A DNA stretch of 64,000 nt from an uncultured Siphonobacter sp. (GCA_913775095.1 CAJYIW010000027.1:107731-171730); one strand, 5' to 3'. Counted from the stretch's first letter, positions 52,951 to 61,869 are shown. Notes: generated by a model from the sequence alone, not told the origin. Numbers and translations: made by a program.

Positions 52951-53004
52951 GAAGGAGTGAATGATAGAAGTCAGTAATTACTACATTCTATCATTCACTC
53001 CTTC
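52951..53004. repeat. Perfect 19-bp inverted repeat between convergent genes
   Basis: GAAGGAGTGAATGATAGAA and its exact complement, 16-base loop. It sits between hemE and rfaE1 without T tracts and shares its core with the imperfect repeat at 12262-12323. It may end both transcripts. Confidence 0.9.
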
Positions 53005-53010
53005 AAAACT

Positions 53011-53991
53011 CTATAACTCAGCCACGAGGGCTTCGGCCAGTAAGAGTGACTTGTTAATGGGGACCACGCCTACTTCTTCACAAACGAGTCCTCCGCCTAA
53101 ATTCGAAAGTCCGGCGATGCGTTGAGGGCTTAGGCCTAACGCTACGCAGCACGCGGCAATACTAATGACGGTATCCCCCGCTCCGGAAACATCCGCGATT
53201 TGACGGATGTGAGCGGGCAAGTGGCATTTTTCAGCCTGAAAGTCAATGTATACACCTCGTTCGGAAAGCGTAATGAGCGTTCCTTCGAGTGATAAGGCTT
53301 CTTTGAGTTTCTGGGCCGCGGTTTCGAGTTCTGCCGGTACGCGAACGTCAAAACTGATGTTCAATCCTTCCCGTAATTCTTTCAGATTGGGCTTGAAAAG
53401 CGTGGTGCCGTGGTAATGCAGGAAATTTCGCTTTTTAGGGTCTACAACCGTGGGAATGCTATGTTCTTTCGCAAACGTTACCACCTGCTGAATCAGATCA
53501 GCCGAAATCACCCCTTTGTCGTAATCTTCGAAAATAATAACCTGACACTGAACCGCTAACTGGGTGATTTTATGAAGCAACGCCGTTTTTTCATCCGCTG
53601 AAATGGGAGCTTCCGTTTCAGTATCCACTCGTACAACCTGCTGACTTCCAGCGATAATCCGCTCCTTAACAGTAGTGATGCGATCCCGACTCCGAACAAT
53701 CCCCTCGGTGCTTAACCCTTTACTTTCCAGGAGATTGCATAACTCATCGCCGTAGGAATCTGTACCTATTACTGAACAGGCAATGGCTTTAGCTCCCAGA
53801 GCCTGTACGTTTAGCAATACGTTTCCTGCTCCGCCTAATCGGTATTCCCGCCGCTGAGCGACCACCACCGGAACCGGAGCTTCCGGTGAAATCCGATCCA
53901 CTCGGCCAAAGACGTAACTATCAATCATTACGTCACCGATTACTAATACATTTAACTCATTAAATGCTTCAAAGACAGCAGGTAATAACAT
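53011..53991 (-). CDS. rfaE1: D-glycero-beta-D-manno-heptose-7-phosphate kinase
   Basis: A 326-residue PfkB/ribokinase-family enzyme corresponding to the kinase half of HldE; the nucleotidyltransferase half is absent, as in RfaE1. It phosphorylates heptose-7-phosphate at C1 for LPS core heptose. Motifs are VLVIGDVMIDSYVFGRVDRI, SPEAPVPVV, RLGGAGNVLLN, and the anion-hole DVSGAGDTVIS with the catalytic Asp. Length matches the domain. No partner hldD or rfaE2 gene is adjacent. A few other PfkB sugar kinases look similar, but the N-terminal motifs favour RfaE1. Confidence 0.92.
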   Translation of the reverse strand: MLLPAVFEAFNELNVLVIGDVMIDSYVFGRVDRISPEAPVPVVVAQRREYRLGGAGNVLLNVQALGAKAIACSVIGTDSYGDELCNLLESKGLSTEGIVRSRDRITTVKERIIAGSQQVVRVDTETEAPISADEKTALLHKITQLAVQCQVIIFEDYDKGVISADLIQQVVTFAKEHSIPTVVDPKKRNFLHYHGTTLFKPNLKELREGLNISFDVRVPAELETAAQKLKEALSLEGTLITLSERGVYIDFQAEKCHLPAHIRQIADVSGAGDTVISIAACCVALGLSPQRIAGLSNLGGGLVCEEVGVVPINKSLLLAEALVAEL

Positions 53992-54068
53992 AATTTCTAT
54001 TGAACTGATCGTTCAGAATTCTTCGTTGAGGATGACCCGGGGAATGACTACGAAGAACGCTTTTCTAA

Positions 54069-54695
54069 CTAAAAGATATTATCGAACAAATAACTAAAGC
54101 TCAGGCCAAATGTCTGATTTCTTGACTTAAGCGACATTTCAGACACGTTAGCCAGGCCTTGCTGGTAAAAAGCGGTCAGCTGAAAAAAGTCAAACTGAAC
54201 GCCGATTCCCCCCTGCACACCGTAATCAAATCGCTGGAGGTCGTAATTGAACCGTACGCCGTATTCCGTTACGTTCTGACCATTTTCCCGTTCTACCGTT
54301 TTACCGCCCACACCACAGGCTACATATCCCCCTCCGAAGAGTAAGAATCTCGAATTTTTCTCTTCATTTCCCACTTTCAGCATCACGTTAACCGGTAAGT
54401 CCAGGTAATTGAGTGTGGTCGATGCCCGTCGGGTTGGGGGACTAAAATCAGCGATATACCCGCGTTGGACGAATAACAACGTAGGTTGAATCGTCAGATT
54501 ATTACTGCTGGTCAATGGGATCTCAGACCCTAAACCCGCGTGAAAGCCCGCTTTTGAGATCGGTGCCCCTAACTCTGAGCTTAAGGCCCGGCTCAAGGTC
54601 GAGACATTTCCGCCCGCTTTAAAAACCATTTTACTCTGTGCCATCACTCCCAGCGGAGCAACCAGCATGAAGAGTCCTATAAAAAGCTTTTTCAT
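54069..54695 (-). CDS. Small outer-membrane beta-barrel protein, paralogue 1
   Basis: A 208-residue porin-family (PorT/outer-membrane beta-barrel domain) protein. The signal peptide is residues 1-19 (cleavage after VMA). Alternating strands such as LTIQPTLLFVQRGY, YLDLPVNVMLKVG and FDYGVQGGIGVQFDFFQLTA fit an eight-stranded barrel, and it ends in a strand with terminal Phe (YLFDNIF), the sorting signal for the outer membrane. It is similar in layout to the next gene, suggesting tandem duplication. The function is unknown. Confidence 0.88.
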   Translation of the reverse strand: MKKLFIGLFMLVAPLGVMAQSKMVFKAGGNVSTLSRALSSELGAPISKAGFHAGLGSEIPLTSSNNLTIQPTLLFVQRGYIADFSPPTRRASTTLNYLDLPVNVMLKVGNEEKNSRFLLFGGGYVACGVGGKTVERENGQNVTEYGVRFNYDLQRFDYGVQGGIGVQFDFFQLTAFYQQGLANVSEMSLKSRNQTFGLSFSYLFDNIF

Positions 54696-54833
54696 TTTTC
54701 GTTTTGAATTTTCATCGTGGGCAATCCAGCAATTTCAATAGACTAACTTCTGCTCCATTCGAATGTTTGAGTTAGGCCGTCATTTTATTATCCTATGGAT
54801 TGCAACCGCTTTTACCCTTTTCAAAACGATACT

Positions 54834-55583
54834 TTAAAAAGCGTCGTCAAAATAATAGTTAATAAACAGTCCAAATGAGCGGTTATGCAACGAACCACTA
54901 TTGGCGACATTGGAAAGATTCGCAAGTCCCTGGCTGTAAGTCAGTCCAAATACCGTGTAATTACGGCGAATGCCTACGGCCAGATTAATACCATAATCCA
55001 GACGTTTGAGGTCTTCCTTGAACGGATCTACTCGTCTGATCCGGTTTTTCTGTTCGGGAATAATACCCAGATTGGATGACGTAGAATCTCTTACAAAGCC
55101 TACGCTCTGGTAACGTAAAGTATTCCGGCCATACACGCCTAAACCTACGTATCCTCCGGCAGAGGCATAAAATTTCGTTCGCTCTCCCCCGGCCTGAAAC
55201 ACCAGATCAATGGGTACATCTACGTAGTGCAGTGCATTCCAGCTCCGGTTACGGGGCGTGATGGTGGTGGCCCGACGAGCATCATCTCTTATTTCATACA
55301 CGACCTGTTCGGAGAACTTTTCCTGCGACCAGTACCCCCGGGGGCTGTAACGCAACCCTACGTGTACGCCAAGCATTTGAGGAACAATTTCAATATTGCG
55401 GGCAAAGCCAAAGGTAAAGGCGGGTTTGATTACAGGATCGCCGGTGTTTGGCGTCAGACTACGATTCATGTCCGTTCCATTCAGTCCCATCGTAAACAGC
55501 CACCTTGGGTCGGACTCCCGCTGAGCAAATAATGAAGTAGATAAAAAAGCTAATAAGATACTGAAGAACCAGATTTTTTTCAT
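54834..55583 (-). CDS. Small outer-membrane beta-barrel protein, paralogue 2
   Basis: A 249-residue protein with a signal peptide (1-20, cleavage after LFA). Shared features with paralogue 1 are the barrel strands (LGVHVGLRYSPRGYW, LHYVDVPIDLVFQAG, KFYASAGGYVGLGV), the LKRLDYGINLAVGI segment, the FGLTYSQGLANLSNV segment (FQLTAFYQQGLANVSEM in the first) and the C-terminal Phe. An insertion in the centre makes it about 40 residues longer. The two genes lie 138 bases apart on the minus strand. The role is unknown, probably structural or binding. Confidence 0.88.
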   Translation of the reverse strand: MKKIWFFSILLAFLSTSLFAQRESDPRWLFTMGLNGTDMNRSLTPNTGDPVIKPAFTFGFARNIEIVPQMLGVHVGLRYSPRGYWSQEKFSEQVVYEIRDDARRATTITPRNRSWNALHYVDVPIDLVFQAGGERTKFYASAGGYVGLGVYGRNTLRYQSVGFVRDSTSSNLGIIPEQKNRIRRVDPFKEDLKRLDYGINLAVGIRRNYTVFGLTYSQGLANLSNVANSGSLHNRSFGLFINYYFDDAF

Positions 55584-55689
55584 GTGAAGGGAGTACGACT
55601 ACGTGTTGGTACCACAAAGAAACAAAAGGAATTGGGAAAGGCGAGCAAATTAGCCGCAGTTCCGTTGCTTTTAACTGTTTCGGAACCTA

Positions 55690-55727
55690 AAAAAGAAAGG
55701 CCGGAACGATGCCCAGCCTTTCTTTTT
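55690..55727 (-). terminator. Intrinsic terminator after the large cytochrome gene
   Basis: On the minus strand, AAAAAGAAAGGC pairs with GCCTTTCTTTTT around a 14-base loop. Confidence 0.85.
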
Positions 55728-55741
55728 ACTTGTTCATATCG

Positions 55742-58700
55742 TTATTTCTTTCTTAAAGTCATCAGATATTCGACTAAATCTGCCAGGTCCTGCTTACTCA
55801 TATTTTCGTGCAAACCGGAAGGCATCATGGAATCCTGCTGCTGCTTCATACTCTTTACCTGCGTCATTTTGATGCGTTGACTGGTTCCCCCGGGATACTT
55901 GAGATCCAGATCTGATTCCGTTTTACTGGAGACAATCCCCATCAGGGAGGTGCCATCTTTTAGCTGAACGTCCCAGCCTTCAAAACCAAAACTGATGCCC
56001 GCTGAAGGGTATAGAATCGCCATATACTGTCCTTCTTTGGGCAGCTTCGATCCAATTTCCGAAAGCTTAGGACCGAAGTCAGCTCCCTGTCCATTGATCT
56101 GATGACATACGGCACAATTTTGAGCAAAAACTTTCACGCCTTTCTCTACATTGCCCTGCAGACTTACCAGCTCCTCAATTTTGGGAACAGGCTTACCAAC
56201 GCTGGTTTCACCTCCCAGATAAGTAGCGGCTTCTTTCGATATGGCTTTTCGCCAGGCGTTTGCTACGCCCTGCACGGCGTACAGAACATACGGTTTTTCA
56301 ATTTTACCCTCCCGTAACAGGATCAGGATCCGGTCTTCTCCGAGCATAGAGCCGCCCAGGTTTCGGGTGGCCAATTGCCGCAGCCACTGCGGCTTAGTGC
56401 CCGACAAAGCCATTTGCTCCAGAATTTCGATGGATTCTTTTTTCCCTACCCGTCGCAAAGCAGTCAGCGTTTTACGGATTTTATCTTCGTCCTTACCCGC
56501 TAAAATGGCTTTTACCGTTTTTCCTCCCCCCTGTTGCAACAGCAGATTCATGGCCGTTGACCCAATGTGTTCGGTATCCGGATTCAGGGCAATGGCTAAT
56601 AACTTTCCATTTTCCTCGGGTAAAGCATAACGAGCTTCGTATTCCAGGTATTCCTGTTGCGGAAGGGTCGCCATTAATTTCTTCAGAACGGTTTTAGCCG
56701 TCGGAGTTACCTTTACAAATTCTGGATCAAGGTGACGTAAAGCCAGCTTGGTTAACTCCGCCTGCCGAGGGTTATTGCCGATGAGCAGTTTCATTAAGGC
56801 GTCGGTTTTGGCCTTTCCGGTAGTAAAGTCAAAAGCCCGGAAGTACCTCAGGCGTTCTTTCGAAAGCGATAAACGATCATCAGCCGCCAGCATAGCCAGA
56901 AATGGGCTGGCTTTTTCAGTACGGGACCGCCATACCAGATCCCGCTCGGCTTTGGTTCCCGTGGGTTTGGGATGATTTTCCAGGTAGGCGGCGAAATACG
57001 AATCCCATTGCTGATCGGCTCCTACCCCCAGTGCCTCCAGATACCAGCGGTCATTCCCGTCGTATTTTTCGGCCAGCGAAGCCCAGAGAGCAGGAGCTTC
57101 CGGAGACTTCTGATTTCGTAACGCAATTGCACATTCGCGAAGCACCTGAGCCGAGGTATCCGATGCCAGCTGTTTCAGGTAAGGCATTACCTCCTCTTTT
57201 TGCTGACGAGCCGCCCGCAATCCGGCTATCCGCAGGTCAGGATCAGGATCTTTCAGAGCCTCTTCGATATAGGGTTTACCCTTCATTTTTGCTAATACCC
57301 AAAACGCCCGGGCCCGCATCCGGGGGTTGGCATCCGAGTGCCAGAGTTTCGTCAGCTCAGGTACCGCCCGATCACCCATGTTCATCAACGCGTTCCAGGC
57401 TTTGTAGCGAATGGACATATTCGGGTTTTGCAAAGCCAGTAAAGCACTATTCGGATCCGTATACGTATAAACAGGAGCCGTATAAGATTTGCCCTGAGGA
57501 GCGACGCGATAGACGCGGCCCCGGGTCTGATCGCCCGCCTGGTGGCCCCCTACGCCAGGATCGTACCAGTCGGCCACCAGAATGGAGCCATCGGGAGCAA
57601 TACATACATCAGCCGGACGGAACCAGCTATCGCCCTCGTTTTTCAGAATATTTTCAATGCCCGCCGAATACCCCGCTCCTTTGGCTGCTACCGGATAACT
57701 CCGTACTACGTTATGGCCCGGCTCGCAGTGAATCATCTGATTACGATAGACTTCCGGCAATAAATTACCTTCGTAAATCACCATTCCGGTGGGCGAGCCA
57801 CTGCCCGTTTGCAGTAAATTAGGAACGACGCCCGGATCGTTTAAATGCCAGTGCCGGGCCGGAATTTCTTCCTCCATATTCGTCCGATAGGCAGGCCAGT
57901 TCGCTCCCGTTACTTCATCCGTATAGCCATAATTACCGCCTTCGAGCACGTAGTTAATGCGGGTACTTTTATTTCCGTCATCGTCATTATCCGATTGCCA
58001 GACGGTTCCGTAACTATCGACGGCCAGTTCAAAGGGATTGCGGAAATTATGAGCGAGTACTTCGACATTTTTGAAGTCGGCATCACAACGGAACGCCAGG
58101 CCCTGCTTGAGTTTACTCTTGTTTCCCGTCTGAATCGGATTTCCGAACTGATCCCTGATCAGATTTCCCTGAGCATCTTTCAGCTGCTTGCCCTCGTTAC
58201 CAAAATTAAAATAGAACTTCCCATCCGGGCCAAAGACGAAGGTGTGCATGCCGTGATCGTGCTGCTCCCCTTCAATACCCTGAAAAATGATGGATTTTTT
58301 ATCTGCTTTATCATCTCCATCGGTATCCTCAAACAACCAGACGTAGGGACTTTGCGAAACGATGGCTTTATTTCCTAATACCAGAATGCCCAGGGGTGCA
58401 TTCAGCTCCGGCCCCTGATACCAGACTTTCTGGACGTCTGCTTTCCCGTCTCCATTGGTGTCTTCCAGAATAACAATCCGGTCCCCTTTTTCGGTAGTAG
58501 GGTTCCCGTTGATGGCTGGGCGGTAATTGTAGGCTTCCGTAATCCAGACTCGGCCCCGCTCATCAATATCCATGTTCGTCGGATTTTGGAGCATGGGTTC
58601 CGTAGCAAAGGTCTTTACCTCTAATCCCTGTGAAGTTTTGAGCGTTTTCAGAGCATTTTCAGGCAGACGTTTCTGAGCGTCGCTGAGCACCGAATCCATC

Positions 58701-58822
58701 AGAATCGTAATGGTTCGTGAAAGGGGGTTCTGCTGAACAGCCATTAACGAAAACATAAGGCTTCCCAGTGAAAGCCCCAGTCCCCAGCGAAGGGGCTGTT
58801 TCAGTTTGAAAGGAGTACGCAT
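55742..58822 (-). CDS. Membrane-bound dehydrogenase with HEAT repeats and C-terminal cytochrome c
   Basis: A 1026-residue exported redox protein, similar to PVC-type proteins widespread in Bacteroidota and Planctomycetota. A hydrophobic N-terminal anchor (residues ~10-28) precedes a PQQ-dehydrogenase-like propeller (~50-430: NPTNMDIDERGRVWITEAYN, NFRNPFELAVDSYGTVW, DVCIAPDGSILVADWYDPGV). HEAT repeats fill ~450-860. The C-terminal cytochrome c domain has the haem motif CAVCH near residue 905 with DFGPKLSEIGSKLP and the domain end DLADLVEYLMTL. The substrate is unknown, presumably a sugar or alcohol. It is a lone gene before a terminator. Confidence 0.9.
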   Translation of the reverse strand: MRTPFKLKQPLRWGLGLSLGSLMFSLMAVQQNPLSRTITILMDSVLSDAQKRLPENALKTLKTSQGLEVKTFATEPMLQNPTNMDIDERGRVWITEAYNYRPAINGNPTTEKGDRIVILEDTNGDGKADVQKVWYQGPELNAPLGILVLGNKAIVSQSPYVWLFEDTDGDDKADKKSIIFQGIEGEQHDHGMHTFVFGPDGKFYFNFGNEGKQLKDAQGNLIRDQFGNPIQTGNKSKLKQGLAFRCDADFKNVEVLAHNFRNPFELAVDSYGTVWQSDNDDDGNKSTRINYVLEGGNYGYTDEVTGANWPAYRTNMEEEIPARHWHLNDPGVVPNLLQTGSGSPTGMVIYEGNLLPEVYRNQMIHCEPGHNVVRSYPVAAKGAGYSAGIENILKNEGDSWFRPADVCIAPDGSILVADWYDPGVGGHQAGDQTRGRVYRVAPQGKSYTAPVYTYTDPNSALLALQNPNMSIRYKAWNALMNMGDRAVPELTKLWHSDANPRMRARAFWVLAKMKGKPYIEEALKDPDPDLRIAGLRAARQQKEEVMPYLKQLASDTSAQVLRECAIALRNQKSPEAPALWASLAEKYDGNDRWYLEALGVGADQQWDSYFAAYLENHPKPTGTKAERDLVWRSRTEKASPFLAMLAADDRLSLSKERLRYFRAFDFTTGKAKTDALMKLLIGNNPRQAELTKLALRHLDPEFVKVTPTAKTVLKKLMATLPQQEYLEYEARYALPEENGKLLAIALNPDTEHIGSTAMNLLLQQGGGKTVKAILAGKDEDKIRKTLTALRRVGKKESIEILEQMALSGTKPQWLRQLATRNLGGSMLGEDRILILLREGKIEKPYVLYAVQGVANAWRKAISKEAATYLGGETSVGKPVPKIEELVSLQGNVEKGVKVFAQNCAVCHQINGQGADFGPKLSEIGSKLPKEGQYMAILYPSAGISFGFEGWDVQLKDGTSLMGIVSSKTESDLDLKYPGGTSQRIKMTQVKSMKQQQDSMMPSGLHENMSKQDLADLVEYLMTLRKK

Positions 58823-58912
58823 AAGATGATTAATGAGGTTTAGCTATTCTGCTTGTGTTAGGTATAAACCGGAACAGGATACCCTTTCACGCATCGTAAA
58901 ATATTCTGATGG

Positions 58913-59860
58913 CTAGATCCAGTGCTGACGACGGAACCAGCCTAATACCGCCAGTGAGGAGAACAGCATCATGCCCAGCGACAACCAGAAACCAATCGGA
59001 TGACCTGAGGTCGGTATGGTCTCAAAGTTCATCCCGAAAATTCCCGCAATCAGCGTGGGAGGCATGAAGATGATCGTTACCACCGTAAAGATTTTGATAA
59101 TCTGGTTTTGCTCCAGATTGATCAGACCCATAAATGTATTCTGCAGGTATTCCAGCCGCTCAAAATTGAAGGTAGAGTATTCCAGCAGCGAGCTAATATC
59201 TTTTAAAATGAGACGCAGGCGTTCCCGATGCGTATCCGGGAAAAGTGAACTGCGGAGAATGTTGGAAAGTACCCGTTGCTTATCAATGATGGTTTCCCGG
59301 AGCAACATGGTGTTTTCCTGAAGGGTATTGATCCGGATCAGCACATCCTGCCGGGGTTTCTGATCGGCCGTCAGGGATTTGGAAAGCAACGAAACATCCC
59401 GCGAGATGGACTCCAGTAAATCGGCGTCCGTTTCAATGCGGGTTTCCAGTAACAAAATTAAAATGTCGGCTCCGATCTGAAAGGTCTCGTCGCCGGTTAC
59501 TTTCATGCGTTTTACGGTATCGGCAAAGGTTTTGGAGTCGCCCCGGCGATACGTAAACAAGATGCCATTTCTCAGAATCATGGAAACCGGATAGGTGCGA
59601 AACCCTTCCGAATCAATACTAAGAAAGTTCGAGTTAGCATTCAGGGATTCATTCTGCTCAAAAAAACGAGCCGAACTTTCAATTTCAACAATCTCCTGAG
59701 GGGTTTGAAAACTGACCACGTACTTATTTTCCACCCACTCCTCTTCCTCCTGGCTGGCCGACTGCAAGTCAATCCAGATCACATTTTTCAGGTGACCCAG
59801 TTCTTTTACATCGTTTTCCTTCCGAATCTGCTTCCCTTCTTTATAATAAATTCTAACCAC
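58913..59860 (-). CDS. corA: CorA-family magnesium/cobalt transporter
   Basis: A 315-residue channel with a soluble N-terminal domain, a long helix and two C-terminal membrane segments (~255-275 and ~290-310). The signature is GIFGMNFE at the end of membrane segment 1, the GMN motif of CorA. The length is normal. The start must be GTG at 59860: only nine codons separate it from an in-frame stop and none is ATG or TTG. No riboswitch is evident upstream. It imports Mg2+ down its gradient. Confidence 0.94.
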   Translation of the reverse strand: MVRIYYKEGKQIRKENDVKELGHLKNVIWIDLQSASQEEEEWVENKYVVSFQTPQEIVEIESSARFFEQNESLNANSNFLSIDSEGFRTYPVSMILRNGILFTYRRGDSKTFADTVKRMKVTGDETFQIGADILILLLETRIETDADLLESISRDVSLLSKSLTADQKPRQDVLIRINTLQENTMLLRETIIDKQRVLSNILRSSLFPDTHRERLRLILKDISSLLEYSTFNFERLEYLQNTFMGLINLEQNQIIKIFTVVTIIFMPPTLIAGIFGMNFETIPTSGHPIGFWLSLGMMLFSSLAVLGWFRRQHWI

Positions 59861-59960
59861 GTTGCTGCTGTTATACTCGTTCGTTCTTCAAAACAAATAA
59901 CTTGTATGCACAGAAACAACTACCAGTCCTAGCTTTAATCCGTCCCCCGCTTCCCGGGGC

Positions 59961-60191
59961 CTAGTTAAATGAAAGAAAGTCGGTGAAATAAATCAGCTCC
60001 ACTTCAAAGACCAGGTCATGCCCGTGACAAACCACTTCCGAAGAAATGGCTACGCAGGGATAATGCTGAGGTTTGGGTAAAGGAAGCCATTCGGGTACCT
60101 GATAACCCGGCCAGTCCTGTTCATGCATGCCCGTCAGGTCAAGTAAATAATGGAGATACTCTTCCTTACTTTTGATAAGGGATTTTTGCAT
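59961..60191 (-). CDS. Small hypothetical protein
   Basis: A 76-residue soluble protein (MQKSLIKSKEEYLHYLLDLT ...). I prefer ATG 60191; ATG 60215 is also possible, and a TTG at 60224 is open in frame. The middle is Pro-rich (PGYQVPEWLPLPKPQHYP) and is followed by CVAISSEVVCHGHDLVFEVE with two Cys and a His. The family is unknown. It lies between the zinc-ribbon gene and corA on the same strand, after a terminator. Confidence 0.6.
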   Translation of the reverse strand: MQKSLIKSKEEYLHYLLDLTGMHEQDWPGYQVPEWLPLPKPQHYPCVAISSEVVCHGHDLVFEVELIYFTDFLSFN

Positions 60192-60228
60192 AAAATTAAA
60201 GGTGTGGATACCCATCAGGGTCAATGAA

Positions 60229-60256
60229 AAAGCCCAACCTGGTTAAGTTGGGCTTT
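60229..60256 (-). terminator. Terminator of the zinc-ribbon gene
   Basis: AAAGCCCAAC pairs with GTTGGGCTTT, 8-base loop. On the minus strand the stem is followed by TTCATTG; the T run is formed mainly by the stem end. Confidence 0.7.
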
Positions 60257-60276
60257 AGTTTCAGGGGTAGGTTAAT

Positions 60277-60429
60277 TCAGCGAATTTTGAAAAAGGCTCG
60301 CAGGCATTTTTCGCACTTATACCAGCGAACGGGGACAAAAAAAAATAAGTATTTCACAGTCGATGGACGACGACGACGTTCAGTTGATGATGATCCGCAA
60401 TGGGGACAATGCATTCGGGCAGTACTCAT
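60277..60429 (-). CDS. 50-residue zinc-ribbon protein
   Basis: A short gene, ATG 60429 to TGA 60277. The protein starts MSTARMHCPHCGSSSTERRR, then an RPSTVKYLFFFVPVRWYKCE segment and KCLRAFFKIR. Two Cys pairs, CPHC and CEKC, spaced 27 residues apart, form a classic zinc ribbon, with a hydrophobic-aromatic linker and an Arg-rich patch. A terminator lies 20 bases after the stop codon on the same strand. Similar tiny zinc ribbons with an R-rich segment before a YxCxxC pair are common in Cytophagales, from general knowledge. The function is unknown. The 80-codon frame on the plus strand here is its antisense shadow. Confidence 0.75.
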   Translation of the reverse strand: MSTARMHCPHCGSSSTERRRRPSTVKYLFFFVPVRWYKCEKCLRAFFKIR

Positions 60430-60752
60430 TTCCTCAGGTCAGGAATTAAAGGGTATACTTAAATAATGACGGTTATTTACGTACGGTAATCCTTCAGAAA
60501 AAGGCAGGTATGATTGCTTTTCTCAAAAAAAATTTCCTTCTATGGGGTTACTATTTTCGATTCGTTCCAAAACAAAATCATATAGATATGAATTAATACT
60601 GGAATAGACCGCTACTGGACTGGTGTCGTTTGACAGGTACAAAAAACGCACGTAACTGCCTCAAAATGCAATTTATGCGTATAGACTCCATATAGACAGC
60701 CTTGCAAAAACAGCTGACAGCTATCAATTTTGTAACTTCTTCCTGTTACATC
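60430..60752. other. Intergenic region before the LuxR-type gene
   Basis: 323 bases between divergent genes. Its right end holds the promoter at 60702-60732. The rest is unremarkable and AT-rich; I see no hairpin, repeat or RNA gene. Confidence 0.55.
60702..60732 (+). promoter_or_regulatory. Promoter of the membrane LuxR-type gene
   Basis: TTG at 60702 (-33), 20-base spacer, CAATTTTG at 60725 (-7, one mismatch to TAnnTTTG). The TTG that opens the reading frame is this -33 box, so ATG 60753 is the start. Confidence 0.6.
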
Positions 60753-61868
60753 ATGCCGCCACTAGTGAAAAAATTATTTAAACAAATTCCTGAGGTTTAT
60801 TTCCAGGAATTTCAAAGGCATCGGCTGCGGCTGATCCGCAGTAGAATTCATTTATTAACCTGGGCTGCTTCCGCTTACTTTCTTGAATTAATTGTCATCA
60901 ATTTTCTGGCCTATCGAAAAGGTTCTTCGTACGATGATGGGCTTAATGGATACCTTATTTATTCTCAATTCCTGATTTTACTCTGCATCATTACTTCGGT
61001 CTATACGCTTATTCACTGGCCTAAAAATGAAGAGCACTTAAACAGGAAAGCCAGATTTGCTTATTACCTCAATTTGCTGCTCACCTGTTCGTACTTATTC
61101 ATTCGGTCTTTGATGGTTTATCAGGCCAGGCAGAGCATTGTTTTTTACATTGTTTCGCTCATCACCTGTCAGATCATTTTCTTTACCGACTGGAAGCCTC
61201 GCCTGACGATTTCACTGGTGGGAGTCGTTTCTATGGTGAGTATAGTCTATTCCATTCCTTTGGAAGACTCCCGGGAGCAGATGATTCGAATGTTTGAGTG
61301 CGGCGGCATGACGGTGATGCTGTTTATTGCCTCTACGCACTTTTATAACATCGAGGTCGAATCTTTTCTAAACCTGATCGTCATTCATCAGCAAAACACC
61401 AAACTGAGCACGTATACGGAATTACTGGAAGAGGAGAAAGTACAGCGGGAAGGAGAACTGGAACAACGCAGCCGGGAGCTGACGAGCTATACGCTACAGG
61501 AAGTAAAGTCCAGCCGGTTTCTGGAAGAACTCCGGCAGATTACGTTAAAGGAAAGTGTTACGGAGATTCGAAAAATTCCGAATCTGATTTCGAATTACAT
61601 GCACGGCGAGGATAAGTGGAGCTACTTCAAAGATGTTTTCGAAAACGTTCACCCTGACTTTTTTGAACGAATCACGGAGCAGTTTCCGGCTTTAAATCAG
61701 AACGATATTCGCCTGATGGCTTTACTGAAGATGAATCTGAGTACGAAGGAAATCGCCGATATTCTGGGCATCTCCCCCCAAAGTGCCAATACCGCCCGGT
61801 ACCGCTTACGAAAACGCCTGAACCTCAAACCCGAAGAGGAACTGGAAACCTTTATTCGCAACCTCTAA
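60753..61868 (+). CDS. Membrane-bound LuxR-type transcriptional regulator
   Basis: A 371-residue protein. Residues ~30-215 hold about six hydrophobic segments (LLTWAASAYFLELIVINFLA, FYIVSLITCQIIFF and others), a coiled coil follows (~235-275), and the C-terminal ~70 residues are a LuxR-type helix-turn-helix: LNQNDIRLMALLKMNLSTKE then IADILGISPQSANTARYRLR. Such membrane-anchored regulators are common in Bacteroidota and have no known ligand. The start was chosen from the promoter. It is not in an operon; the target genes are unknown. Confidence 0.9.
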   Translation: MPPLVKKLFKQIPEVYFQEFQRHRLRLIRSRIHLLTWAASAYFLELIVINFLAYRKGSSYDDGLNGYLIYSQFLILLCIITSVYTLIHWPKNEEHLNRKARFAYYLNLLLTCSYLFIRSLMVYQARQSIVFYIVSLITCQIIFFTDWKPRLTISLVGVVSMVSIVYSIPLEDSREQMIRMFECGGMTVMLFIASTHFYNIEVESFLNLIVIHQQNTKLSTYTELLEEEKVQREGELEQRSRELTSYTLQEVKSSRFLEELRQITLKESVTEIRKIPNLISNYMHGEDKWSYFKDVFENVHPDFFERITEQFPALNQNDIRLMALLKMNLSTKEIADILGISPQSANTARYRLRKRLNLKPEEELETFIRNL

Positions 61869-61869
61869 T

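Noticed and set aside
56902..57822. 306-codon plus-strand frame
   Set aside because: It is the antisense shadow of the large dehydrogenase-cytochrome c gene; the composition is Pro/Arg/Ser-rich and no motif is present.
60224..60466. 80-codon plus-strand frame, Arg/Lys-rich
   Set aside because: Its start lies at the edge of a terminator hairpin and it is antisense to the zinc-ribbon gene, whose CPHC/CEKC pairs are more convincing.
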